From assembly GCA_902776765.1 (NCBI GenBank), contig CACYRP010000005.1:18101-82100 (forward strand): a stretch of DNA of 64,000 bases, given 5' to 3'. The stretch comes from Fibrobacter succinogenes (GTDB taxonomy: Bacteria; Fibrobacterota; Fibrobacteria; Fibrobacterales; Fibrobacteraceae). Below are positions 1-7,647 of this stretch, one piece after another. Position 1 is the stretch's first letter, and every line of letters begins with the position of its first letter. The notes under the pieces are model-generated. The model saw nothing but the letters and a program-made list of their open reading frames with translations. It did not search any database and was not told where the DNA came from. A program made the position numbers and the translations under genes.

Positions 1-1
1 C

Positions 2-1390
2 CGCGGCGTGTACGTGCTCATCGAAAAAATCAAACGTGGCAAGTACCGCGTTGACGTAAGCAAGCTAAAAGAAACCGACATTGCAGGCGATAGCCTTACC
101 GGCGGTTACATTTGGGCATTCGACAAGACCGGAACCAACACCGGTGGCGCAGGCAGTGGCCCAATTGAAAAGGAAGGATTTAGCACTTCTGACGGCTTGA
201 ACGTCATTTTGCACTACCCCAAGAAAGAAAACATTCAAAAACAGCAGGAAAACTACCTGAAACAATATTTGAACAATCTTGAAGGCTTGTTCAAGAATGG
301 TGGTAGCGGAAAGGGCTACGACAAGTATGTCGATGTTGGCTCTGCTGTTGACTACGTTTTGCACCAGGAAGTCACCAACAACGCAGACTCCTATTGGTGC
401 AGCTTCTTCTTGTACAAACCCAAAGATAAGGGTGGCAAGAATGGCAAAGAACTCAAAGAAGGCAAAGTTACACTTGGCCCTCCATGGGACTTCAACCTCG
501 CTATGAGCAATGGCAGCCAGCCCGAAAATGGTGGCGGCCAAGGCGGCGGTGGCGGCGGCATGTGGGGTGGCGGCGGCTGGGGCGGTGGCTTCGGTGGCGG
601 CTTTGGCGGTGGCATGGGTGGCTTTAGCAGCTCAGGCAATGGCTGGCAAATTGAAAACAGCATGAAGAGCGGTGGTGGCATGATGGGAAGTTCCTTGAAG
701 GCTCCGAACTGGCTCTTGAAAATGTGGAAAGACGCCGATTACCAGAAAGAACTGAAGGCTCGTTGGGCTGAACTCCGCAGTGGCGTTTGGCACACCAAAA
801 CTTTAGACCTCTACTTGGATTCCATGAAGACGTACCTGAAGAGCGCTGCCGACAGAAACTTCAAGCGTTGGCCGAACTTGGGCAAGGCTAGCGGTCAAAA
901 CGATCCTGATCCACAGCCGATGAAATTCTGCAACAGCAGTGGTGGTGGCTTTGGCATGGCCATGGGTGGCTACAATGCAACAACTTGGGACGGCGAAGTC
1001 GAACATCTCCGCAAAAAGATGAAAGAAAGAATGCAGTGGATGGACGAACAGCTTGGTTTCAAGGAACCGGCACAAGCCATCGTTACCGAACCCATTATTC
1101 ACGAACCCGATTGGCAAAAGGAACAAGACGAAAAGAATAAAGATTCCATTCCGTTGGGTATCCGCTTTGATGACTTGAGCAGACTGTCTCCGACGAACTT
1201 CTTTGTCGTCATTGGCAATTACCTCGAAGTCAATACAGATATCGGTGGAACATTTGCCATTATCGATTTGAACGGTGCTGTCTTGTACAAGACCCGAATC
1301 GAAAAGGGAAAGACCACTTTGGAAGTTCCTGCCAAGGCTAGAGACAAGCATTGGATTGCAACGCTTAACGGCAAGATGCTTTCTAAATAA
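2..1390 (+). CDS. CotH-kinase-family protein, 5' end outside window
   Basis: The reading frame is already open at base 2 (R-G-V-Y-V-L-I-E-K-I), so the N-terminus lies upstream and no start can be assigned. The text matches the second half of CotH kinase domains: the G-x-Y-x-L-I-E-x-I strand followed by R-V-D-V-S-K-L, then Y-V-L-H-Q-E-V-T-N-N-A-D-S-Y, then the metal-site-like G-P-P-W-D-F-N-L-A. Many family members have D-F-D in that last motif; here the second Asp is Asn. A low-complexity insert of Gly with Trp, Phe and Met (bases about 520-630) directly follows the motif, inside the domain. The C-terminal ~60 residues resemble the beta-rich sorting-type tails of other secreted proteins in this window, which suggests export. 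CotH proteins are atypical protein kinases or surface/spore proteins; the substrate here is unknown. Confidence 0.75.
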   Translation, partial: RGVYVLIEKIKRGKYRVDVSKLKETDIAGDSLTGGYIWAFDKTGTNTGGAGSGPIEKEGFSTSDGLNVILHYPKKENIQKQQENYLKQYLNNLEGLFKNGGSGKGYDKYVDVGSAVDYVLHQEVTNNADSYWCSFFLYKPKDKGGKNGKELKEGKVTLGPPWDFNLAMSNGSQPENGGGQGGGGGGMWGGGGWGGGFGGGFGGGMGGFSSSGNGWQIENSMKSGGGMMGSSLKAPNWLLKMWKDADYQKELKARWAELRSGVWHTKTLDLYLDSMKTYLKSAADRNFKRWPNLGKASGQNDPDPQPMKFCNSSGGGFGMAMGGYNATTWDGEVEHLRKKMKERMQWMDEQLGFKEPAQAIVTEPIIHEPDWQKEQDEKNKDSIPLGIRFDDLSRLSPTNFFVVIGNYLEVNTDIGGTFAIIDLNGAVLYKTRIEKGKTTLEVPAKARDKHWIATLNGKMLSK

Positions 1391-1420
1391 ACTTCTGAAC
1401 GAGTTCCTCACTTAATAAAA

Positions 1421-1455
1421 ATGCCGGCTCACCGAGAGTCGGCATTTTCTTTTTC
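1421..1455 (+). terminator. Rho-independent terminator after the CotH-like gene
   Basis: The inverted repeat ATGCCGGCTC / GAGTCGGCAT (one G-U pair) is followed by a T-rich run. It starts 31 bases after the stop codon at 1390. Confidence 0.8.
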
Positions 1456-1462
1456 TAGAATT

Positions 1463-1596
1463 TAACTGGATGGGGCTAAAGCCCCAACTCTTTGGCTCAG
1501 TTATGTCCATGCAAGCATGGCCGCAACATTGACGCATTGCGTCTTGCCAAACGGCTCAGCCATGCCCGTGCAAGCACGGTCGCGGCATTCGCCTTG
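1463..1596. repeat. Twin-hairpin intergenic repeat, two tandem copies
   Basis: A GGGGCTAAAGCCCC hairpin at 1472-1485 is followed by GGCTCAG and a second hairpin, CCATGCAAGCATGG, then CCGCAACATT (copy 1, 1494-1531). A second copy at 1553-1593 has the compensated hairpin CCGTGCAAGCACGG followed by TCGCGGCATTCGCC. Related copies lie at 27454-27598 and 37909-37970. Hairpin arms that change together while the frame around them is kept suggest selection on structure. Confidence 0.75.
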
Positions 1597-1664
1597 GGGC
1601 ATACTCGCCTTCTAAGTTGTCTTCACGCTTCGCGTTCAGGATGACTTTACGCCCGAAGTATTAA

Positions 1665-2585
1665 TTACGTGTTCCAGAGCCAGGTGCTGAGGTAACGCTC
1701 GCCAGTATCCGGCAAGAGCGCCACAATGCGCTTGCCCTTGAATTCCGGGCGCTTGGCGACAGTAAGAGCGCATTCGAGAGCGGCACCCGACGAAATCCCG
1801 ACGAAGATTCCTTCTTCGGCAGCGGCAGCACGAGCGGCATCTCCCGCCTTTTCGGTGCTCGTGAGGTAGACTTCGTCAATGACCTTCGGATCGTAATTTT
1901 TCGGAACAAAGTTAGCGCCAATGCCTTGAATCTTGTGCGGGCCTGCGACACCCTTCGAAATCATCGGGGAATCGTCCGGTTCAATGGCGATAACGTAAAC
2001 GTTCGGGTTCTTTTCCTTGAGGAACTTGGCAGTGCCGGAAACAGTTCCGCCCGTACCAGCAGTCGCGATGAACACATCCACCTTGCCTTCCGTGTCACGC
2101 CAGATTTCAGGACCTGTCGTGCGGTAATGCGCTTCGGGATTTGCAGGATTGTCGAACTGTTGCGGAATAAAGCTCCCCGGATTGGCGGCCGCAATTTCAT
2201 TTGCCTTTTCGATACAGCCCGCCATGCCCTTAGCGCCTTCGGTCAGCACCACTTCGGCGCCAAGCGATTTCAAAAGCATACGGCGTTCCATGCTCATAGA
2301 ATCCGGCATCGTGAGCACGACCTTGTAGCCCTTGACGGCCCCCACATAAGCAAGGCCCACGCCCGTGTTGCCGCTAGTCGGTTCGATGATGAGAGCCCCC
2401 GGCTTGAGCTTGCCTTCGCGCTCAGCCGCTTCAATCATGCTTAACGCCACGCGGTCCTTTGCGCTACCGAGCGGGTTGAACATTTCGAGCTTTACATAGA
2501 CTTCGGCCTCGCCCTTGTTGAGCTTGTTGATACGTACCAGCGGCGTATTGCCAATCGTTTCGAGAATGTTGTTGTAAATTGCCAT
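1665..2585 (-). CDS. cysK: Cysteine synthase A (O-acetylserine sulfhydrylase)
   Basis: The 306-residue product is a PLP-dependent enzyme that converts O-acetylserine and sulfide to cysteine and acetate in the cytoplasm. Visible signatures are the N-terminal I-G-N-T-P-L-V-R, the PLP-binding Lys43 in P-L-G-S-A-K-D-R, the substrate loop T-S-G-N-T-G at about 70-75, and the phosphate cradle G-T-G-G-T at 177-181. The length is normal for CysK. The start ATG at 2585 sits 6 bases after a GGAGAA Shine-Dalgarno that forms the 3' arm of a palindrome (2592-2614). Bases 1600-1664 downstream hold only repeat sequence. CysK and CysM overlap in sequence; the length and P-L-G-S-A-K-D-R motif favour CysK-like, with some uncertainty. 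Confidence 0.93.
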   Translation of the reverse strand: MAIYNNILETIGNTPLVRINKLNKGEAEVYVKLEMFNPLGSAKDRVALSMIEAAEREGKLKPGALIIEPTSGNTGVGLAYVGAVKGYKVVLTMPDSMSMERRMLLKSLGAEVVLTEGAKGMAGCIEKANEIAAANPGSFIPQQFDNPANPEAHYRTTGPEIWRDTEGKVDVFIATAGTGGTVSGTAKFLKEKNPNVYVIAIEPDDSPMISKGVAGPHKIQGIGANFVPKNYDPKVIDEVYLTSTEKAGDAARAAAAEEGIFVGISSGAALECALTVAKRPEFKGKRIVALLPDTGERYLSTWLWNT

Positions 2586-2591
2586 AAAAAA

Positions 2592-2614
2592 GTTCTCCGT
2601 ACTGTACGGAGAAC
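2592..2614 (-). promoter_or_regulatory. Palindrome overlapping the cysK ribosome-binding site
   Basis: The arms GTTCTCCGTAC and GTACGGAGAAC are perfectly complementary around a single base. Read in the cysK direction, the 3' arm contains GGAGAA, the only plausible Shine-Dalgarno, 6 bases before the ATG. The site could be a protein operator or an RNA hairpin that hides the ribosome-binding site. Confidence 0.6.
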
Positions 2615-2640
2615 AATCTAGTATTTTTTTGATGTTTTAA

Positions 2641-2725
2641 GACCCTCGCCTACGCGAGGGTGACGAATGATTTTGTCGCAATGGATTCTATCAGGTGGTA
2701 CTCACCCTCCAGAACGACAGAATCC
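2641..2725. repeat. Intergenic palindromic repeats between cysK and the lipoprotein gene
   Basis: A perfect hairpin ACCCTCGCCTACGCGAGGGT with the tail GACG occupies 2642-2665. A second inverted repeat has ends GGATTCT (2683-2689) and AGAATCC (2719-2725). Both belong to the dispersed 'GGATTC...AATGAC' class seen repeatedly in this window. Confidence 0.55.
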
Positions 2726-2734
2726 GAGAATATA

Positions 2735-3979
2735 TTAATCTAGAACAGGTTGGAGTAAATTCGCATATATATTTTCACACACGCTTGCCTGCTGGCTGAG
2801 AATAGCATCGAGCGTGATGCCCGAGAAATTCTTAACAGCACAAGCCATTGCTAAATTCTGCAACATTTCCGATGGAGGATATTTATAGAACGAACCCGCC
2901 GTCGCTTCGCATTCCGTTCTGAACAAAGCTTCAACATTTTCTTTATACCCAGACGAATTTAAACCGCCTGAAACCATATAAAGTATTACAGAATCAGAGA
3001 CACTAAGAATCGTATTTTCAAGATGATTTTCCATAGGCATATCAATATTATGCATTAGCCCTTGTTCTTCGCTATATACCTTGACATCGCAACGAGGTGC
3101 ATCAGCGCGTACATTATACTTTTCCGGAGAAGTTTTAAAAACATACCGTGCCGCACTATAGATGAGCAGGTCATTAGTTTCTGTTACTACAGATTTTGAG
3201 GGGAAAGCCATCGCAAGGCTATCCAATACAGCGCGTTCATCATCAGAGACATTCAATGTTTCGACATCCGGCTTTATGATAAAAGAACGATTCGTGCTTG
3301 TGTCGATACCAGCTGCAGGCGTTGAAGGCAATTCATGTTGCATAGCGGTCGTATCAATACCAACAGCAATATTGTCACAGATTTCAGCAGATTCTCTTGA
3401 AAACTCCGTCACAATTGAATCGAAAACAACCTCAGAAACAGGACCTTTCGATTCGCAGTTTATTCCATCACTACATACCGTTACAGTATCAGTCTTTGAC
3501 AAATAACAAAATGCTTTGAAGGTTCCGCCATAATTGCAAGCGCCTTCAGGAGAATCAACGACAATTCCCGAAGCACAAGATTTTTTGAAAACATTATAAA
3601 CGCTATCGCAAGCATCACCAAAATTTGTTATCATCATCGATTTTTCAAACATGTGAGCATGGGCAACGCTAAACCGAGCCATAAATCCCCTATTGTACGC
3701 AGAACAAGACGCCTCAGCACCATATTCTTCACCATAGACAGAGACTTCACCACGAGTAAGTGCCAAAACCTGAGTAGGCTTTGTCGTAAAATCAATCGAA
3801 TAGCTAGGAACATACGAACTAGATAAATTCGTTTCAACAGAGCTCGACGACATTACCGAAGAACTGCTATTAATCGCCACCGTACTAGGATCAATAGCAG
3901 CGCCGCTCAACGAATCATCGGAGCAGCCCATCATCGCGAGAATGCCCGCAGCGATAGTTAATTTGATTGCATTATTCAT
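2735..3979 (-). CDS. Hypothetical lipoprotein paired with a TIGR02147-type regulator
   Basis: This 414-residue protein begins with a short charged stretch, a hydrophobic segment and the lipobox-like L-A-M-M-G-C-S, followed by a Ser-rich linker, so it is probably an envelope lipoprotein. The rest is Cys-rich with several C-x(n)-C spacings; no known domain was recognised. It overlaps the upstream regulator gene (3972-4805) by 8 bases, so the two are co-transcribed and probably translationally coupled. Regulator genes of this family often sit beside a secreted partner, suggesting the pair works together, but the ligand or role is unknown. Confidence 0.75.
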   Translation of the reverse strand: MNNAIKLTIAAGILAMMGCSDDSLSGAAIDPSTVAINSSSSVMSSSSVETNLSSSYVPSYSIDFTTKPTQVLALTRGEVSVYGEEYGAEASCSAYNRGFMARFSVAHAHMFEKSMMITNFGDACDSVYNVFKKSCASGIVVDSPEGACNYGGTFKAFCYLSKTDTVTVCSDGINCESKGPVSEVVFDSIVTEFSRESAEICDNIAVGIDTTAMQHELPSTPAAGIDTSTNRSFIIKPDVETLNVSDDERAVLDSLAMAFPSKSVVTETNDLLIYSAARYVFKTSPEKYNVRADAPRCDVKVYSEEQGLMHNIDMPMENHLENTILSVSDSVILYMVSGGLNSSGYKENVEALFRTECEATAGSFYKYPPSEMLQNLAMACAVKNFSGITLDAILSQQASVCENIYANLLQPVLD

Positions 3980-4805
3980 GGGATTCCTCCTTCACATTTT
4001 TTGTCAATGGAAACAACTGAAGATTCAGTCGATAAACTTGATTGAGATTTTCGTATTCCGCAGCGATACTCACCGCCTTGCGGATAAACACATCCATTTC
4101 TTGCGAAATGCGGGCGTAAGCCTCTTCGCAAACTCCTAGCGTCACGCCCGTGATATGGCGTTCTTCCGAAGGGAACTTGTCAACAGCAATTTTTGCAAGC
4201 GAGGCCATTTCTTTGTGCATCGCACGAATCGCAATAGGCACTGATTCCTTGGAACCGATTACCGTCTTTTCGGTTTGCACGTACGTATGTTCCGCCTCGC
4301 GCTTGAGAAAACCCGTCTGCACGAGGAACGCAAGCGAATCACGCACCTGTTCTGCAGAAATCACCTGATGGCATGCCTTCGCCATTTCAAGCGGCCTCTT
4401 TCCAGGCATCATCGGAGCGAGTTCACGAATCGTCGGGTTCTTCCACGAATCATAAAAGCGGAACGCTTCTGCATCGACGACACGCACCTTGTGCTCGCTA
4501 GCGATATTCTGCATTTCAAGGAGAGCTTCTTTTTTCGCATCATCTTTTGTGGCATTGCCAAAACGAACCATCTCTTGGAAATACGCACACTCGTAGCCCA
4601 CAAGGCCCATCGCATGCGCCACCTGTTCCATTTTGACCAAACTCAAACTGCTCTTGCCATCGCATACAAGTTTCAAATAAACCGGCGACTTGAACCCCGC
4701 CAGTTTGGAAAATTCCCGCCACGAAAACGCGCTCGTCCTTTTACGCTCTTCGTAAAAGTCCTGCATGTAAAGGCGATAATCTTTGTATTCAGTTATCGGA
4801 CGCAT
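3972..4805 (-). CDS. TIGR02147-type putative regulator (DUF4423-like)
   Basis: The 277-residue product matches the Fibrobacter paralogous family TIGR02147: an N-terminal Y-x-D-Y-R-x-Y-M-x-D-F-Y-E-E-R-K-R, then F-S-W-R-E-F-S-K-L-A-G-F-K-S-P-V-Y-L-K-L, which looks like a helix-turn-helix, and later P-T-I-R-E-L-A-P-M. Family members are thought to be DNA-binding regulators, but the target is not known. It is the first gene of a two-gene unit with the lipoprotein, overlapping it by 8 bases. The region upstream (4843-5054) is very A+T-rich and holds the promoter of the divergent rubrerythrin gene. Confidence 0.8.
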   Translation of the reverse strand: MRPITEYKDYRLYMQDFYEERKRTSAFSWREFSKLAGFKSPVYLKLVCDGKSSLSLVKMEQVAHAMGLVGYECAYFQEMVRFGNATKDDAKKEALLEMQNIASEHKVRVVDAEAFRFYDSWKNPTIRELAPMMPGKRPLEMAKACHQVISAEQVRDSLAFLVQTGFLKREAEHTYVQTEKTVIGSKESVPIAIRAMHKEMASLAKIAVDKFPSEERHITGVTLGVCEEAYARISQEMDVFIRKAVSIAAEYENLNQVYRLNLQLFPLTKNVKEESHE

Positions 4806-4842
4806 AGGTAAATAGGTTATAGGTATTAGGTTTTAGGGGTTT
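4806..4842. repeat. Dispersed 'TAGGTTTTAGG' repeat
   Basis: The segment contains GGTTATAGGTATTAGG followed by TTTTAGGGG. The same low-complexity family occurs at 29204-29352, 61112-61235 and, in frame, inside the helicase gene (60851-60946). Confidence 0.6.
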
Positions 4843-4961
4843 CACATGAATAAATATAAAGATTCGCGAAATAAAAATCAATATCAAAATGATACAAAAT
4901 TAAAGATTTTTACAAAATTTATGCAAAAATTTAAACATATTTTCAATTTTAAAATCTAAAA

Positions 4962-4976
4962 GATACACAACGTATC
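4962..4976. promoter_or_regulatory. Small inverted repeat upstream of rubrerythrin promoter
   Basis: GATAC and GTATC arms surround a 5-base spacer, ending 19 bases before the putative -35 box of the rubrerythrin promoter. It is a possible operator, but the arms are short and chance is not excluded. Confidence 0.25.
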
Positions 4977-4995
4977 ATTTAGCGAAAAAAACTTT

Positions 4996-5024
4996 TTGAA
5001 GACTATTCCAAAAAAGATTATATT
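4996..5024 (+). promoter_or_regulatory. Putative sigma70-type promoter for rubrerythrin
   Basis: TTGAAG (4996-5001) and TATATT (5019-5024) are separated by 17 bases, 30 bases upstream of the start codon. The match to consensus and spacing is good; no transcript evidence is available. Confidence 0.5.
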
Positions 5025-5054
5025 AACGACAACAACCTATTACACGAGGGATTT

Positions 5055-5594
5055 ATGGCAAACAAATACGCAGGCACACAAACCGAAAAGAACCTTGAAG
5101 CCGCATTCGCCGGCGAATCACAGGCTCGCAACAAGTACACCTACTTTGCAAGCCGCGCCAAAAAGGACGGATTCGAACAGATCGCAGCTTTGTTCCAGAA
5201 GACTGCCGACAACGAAAAAGAACACGCTAAGCTTTGGTTCAAGGAACTCGAAGGCATCGGCGACACCGCACAGAACCTGAAAGCTGCCGCTGACGGCGAA
5301 AACTACGAATGGACGGACATGTACGAAGGTTTTGCAAAGACCGCCGAAGAAGAAGGCTTCACCGCCCTCGCCGCCAAGTTCCGCAAAGTCGCCGCCATCG
5401 AAAAGATGCACGAAGAACGCTACCGCGCCCTCCTCAAGAACGTGGAAACCGCACAAGTGTTCGAAAAGAGCGAAGTCAAGGTCTGGGAATGCCGCAACTG
5501 CGGACACATCGTCGTGGGCACCAAGGCCCCGGAAGTCTGCCCCGTCTGCGCCCACCCACAAGCCTACTTCGAAGTACATGAGGAAAATTTCTAA
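5055..5594 (+). CDS. rbr: Rubrerythrin
   Basis: This 179-residue non-haem iron protein reduces hydrogen peroxide in anaerobes. The N-terminal four-helix diiron domain shows G-E21-S, N-E54-K-E-H57 and E116-x-x-H119 ligand motifs. The C-terminal rubredoxin domain carries C146-x-x-C149 and C162-x-x-C165. Length and order are typical. The start is supported by GAGGG at 5046-5050, four bases before the ATG; this spacing is short but there is no better candidate. It is a single-gene unit with its own promoter, followed by a tandem repeat array and a terminator at 5830. Presence fits an obligate anaerobe. Confidence 0.95.
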   Translation: MANKYAGTQTEKNLEAAFAGESQARNKYTYFASRAKKDGFEQIAALFQKTADNEKEHAKLWFKELEGIGDTAQNLKAAADGENYEWTDMYEGFAKTAEEEGFTALAAKFRKVAAIEKMHEERYRALLKNVETAQVFEKSEVKVWECRNCGHIVVGTKAPEVCPVCAHPQAYFEVHEENF

Positions 5595-5790
5595 GAGCCG
5601 AGTGTTGCGCCGAAATGCTTGCATTTCGGCATAACCGAGGCGAAAGGAAACGCGCTTTAGCGCCATTACTAAGAGCCGAACGCCGCAAAAACATGCTTGC
5701 ATGTTTTTATGGCAGAGGCGACAAGAAACGCGCTTGCGCCACTTCTAAGAGCCGAATGCTGCAGATTTAATCGAGAAACGCGGCGAATCG
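5592..5790. repeat. Tandem 'TAAGAGCCGA' palindromic repeat, about 2.5 copies
   Basis: Units start at 5592, 5670 and 5746 (spacing 78 and 76 bases). Each opens with TAAGAGCCGA. Full units hold a central hairpin such as AAACATGCTTGCATGTTT and end in GAGGCGA...GAAACGCGCTT. In unit 1 the hairpin is CGAAATGCTTGCATTTCG, again with compensated arms. The third unit is truncated. A copy of the same element is found in frame inside the HAD gene at 36711-36768. Confidence 0.8.
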
Positions 5791-5829
5791 TATTACGAGA
5801 TGCCGCGAGACTTAATGCGAGATTGCACG

Positions 5830-5857
5830 CCGCCAACTTAACGTTGGCGGTGTTTTT
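5830..5857 (+). terminator. Rho-independent terminator downstream of rubrerythrin
   Basis: CCGCCAAC / GTTGGCGG with a 5-base loop is followed by TGTTTTTT. It lies beyond the repeat array, so the array would be transcribed with rbr. Confidence 0.75.
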
Positions 5858-5886
5858 TGTGAAAACCGCGTAAAAAAGCAGATTTT

Positions 5887-5985
5887 ACACTTTTATCTTG
5901 ATAAAAATGTATTCCAACAACACTTTTATCAAGATATTTTTGTATTTACACTACACTTTTATCGAGATAATTCTGTATTTTCGAC
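5887..5985 (+). promoter_or_regulatory. Three direct repeats at exact 33-bp period, each holding a dyad
   Basis: Copies start at 5887, 5920 and 5953. Each begins ACACTTTTATC, then two variable bases, then GATA, and ends in TGTATT. In copy 1 ACACTTTTATC and GATAAAAATGT form near-perfect dyad arms around 2 bases. The array ends 46 bases before the ATPase gene start. A period of 33 bp is about three DNA turns, so bound proteins would face the same side. Confidence 0.75.
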
Positions 5986-6031
5986 CTTTTTTATATATAT
6001 TTATAGTGTAGAATGCTAAAAAGAGGTTGCT

Positions 6032-7348
6032 ATGGAACGATTCGCGATGCAACAGCTAGTGCGTTGGAAAACTCGTAAAGATCGAAAACCACTGATAATC
6101 CGGGGAGCAAGGCAAACCGGGAAAACATGGTTGTTGAAGGAATTCGGCAAAACAGCCTTTACTGATACAGTCTATATTAACTTTGAAAACGAGCCACGCC
6201 TACGCGACCTGTTCTCTGAAAATTTCGACACAAAGCGAATCATCACCACAATCGAACTCAGTTATGGGAAAAAAATCAATCCCGCTGACACGCTTATTAT
6301 TTTCGATGAAATCCAAGCTGCCGAGGGAGGCTTAACCTCGCTCAAGTATTTCTGCGAAGACGCTCCGCAATATGCCATCGTTGCAGCAGGATCTCTTCTT
6401 GGAATCGCATTCCATTCAGGCACCTCGTTCCCTGTAGGCAAAGTGTCTTTTCTCGATTTGGCCCCCTTGTCTTTCTTTGAATTTCTGTACGCAGCCAAAA
6501 AAGAAATGCTTTGCGATGCCATCCAGGAAAAACAATGGAAAACGCTAGCGCCGTTCCATGATGAGCTGCTTAACTTGCTACGAACATACATGTTTGTTGG
6601 CGGAATGCCCGAAGTCGTACAAAAATGGATTGACACCGATGATTATTTCGAGGCAAGAGAAACTCAACGCGAAATATTGCGAGCCTATGCAGCGGATTTT
6701 TCAAAGCATGCTCCCAAAGAACAGGTGCCTCGCTTGAATATGGTTTGGGATAGTCTTCCAGCACAACTCAGCAAGGAAAACAAGAAGTTTGTGTATGGAA
6801 TTATTCGCGAAGGCGCCCGTGCCAAGGATTTTGAAATAGCTATTGAATGGCTTTGTGATTGCGGCCTGGTGTTGAAATCCCACCGCATCAAGGAACCTCG
6901 GATGCCGTTAAAAGCGTATCAAGATCAAAACGTGTTCAAATTGTTCATGTTAGATGTCGGTTTGCTCGGAGCCTCTGTTGGGCTAGATGCAAGAACCTTG
7001 ATTGACGGAAACAAGATTTTTACGGAATTCAAAGGAGCTATGACAGAACAGTTAGTAATGCAAGAACTGACCTGCACAAACCCTGATTACCTTGGATATT
7101 GGACAAACGAACGAAGTACATCCGAAGTAGATTTTGTTTTGCAGAAGAACGGGGCGATCGTCCCCATTGAAGTCAAGTCTGGAGAGAATCTAAGTTCGCG
7201 CAGTTTTACCCTGTTCTGCGACAAGTTCAAGCCCGATTTAGCGATAAAAACATCGATGTTACCGTTCCACGACAATGAAAATATGCTGAATGTACCGCTG
7301 TATGGGATTGCGACGGTTGAAACTTTGACAAAGTCGGGAAAAAAGTGA
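6032..7348 (+). CDS. AAA+ ATPase with DUF4143-type C-terminus
   Basis: The 438-residue product has an N-terminal AAA_14-type ATPase domain: Walker A G-A-R-Q-T-G-K-T (about 27-34) and Walker B L-I-I-F-D-E-I-Q. The C-terminal region fits DUF4143, ending in E-V-D-F-V-L-Q and V-P-I-E-V-K-S-G, the D...E-x-K pattern of PD-(D/E)XK-like folds. Proteins of this architecture are numerous in gut bacteria and are suspected to be mobile or defence-related, but their substrate is unknown. The start ATG at 6032 has AAGAGG at 6021-6026. The gene is monocistronic and sits behind the 33-bp repeat array, which probably controls it. Confidence 0.85.
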   Translation: MERFAMQQLVRWKTRKDRKPLIIRGARQTGKTWLLKEFGKTAFTDTVYINFENEPRLRDLFSENFDTKRIITTIELSYGKKINPADTLIIFDEIQAAEGGLTSLKYFCEDAPQYAIVAAGSLLGIAFHSGTSFPVGKVSFLDLAPLSFFEFLYAAKKEMLCDAIQEKQWKTLAPFHDELLNLLRTYMFVGGMPEVVQKWIDTDDYFEARETQREILRAYAADFSKHAPKEQVPRLNMVWDSLPAQLSKENKKFVYGIIREGARAKDFEIAIEWLCDCGLVLKSHRIKEPRMPLKAYQDQNVFKLFMLDVGLLGASVGLDARTLIDGNKIFTEFKGAMTEQLVMQELTCTNPDYLGYWTNERSTSEVDFVLQKNGAIVPIEVKSGENLSSRSFTLFCDKFKPDLAIKTSMLPFHDNENMLNVPLYGIATVETLTKSGKK

Positions 7349-7446
7349 GGAATGACTTGACGGAGCCTTCTTTTTACTTGAATATTTGGGCGTTGGGGAA
7401 TTGCGGGAATGATATTTGCGACCTTAAACACGCAATTAGCATTCTC

Positions 7447-7616
7447 AGCATCCAGGTTTTTAAGGGCGGAGCCCTTAGGCGAAGGGGTGGCGGAAGACCC
7501 GGCCTAGCAAAGTGAGACTGGATCCTTTCCTTCGACAAGCTCAGGACAAGCTCAGTTTCACGCCTCAGGATGACGAGGCCGGGGCTGAAGACAGGGGGAA
7601 ACCTCCCCCTCATTTT
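7447..7616. repeat. Left copy of a repeat mosaic flanking the pectate lyase gene
   Basis: Three blocks occur in order: AGCATCCAGGTTTTTAAGGG with GGCGGAGCCCTTAGGC (from 7447), an ACTGGATCC...CAGGATGACG block (7517-7576), and GGGGCTGAAGACAGGGGG plus a CCTCCCC hairpin arm (about 7581-7609). The same blocks in the same order follow the gene at 9398-9575. Confidence 0.75.
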
Positions 7617-7647
7617 ATTATACTATACCTAACTGTTGGAGGAGAAT

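Noticed and set aside
5887..5985. CRISPR-like array
   Set aside because: The units are contiguous 33-bp repeats with no unique spacers between them, and no cas gene is present. An operator array fits better.
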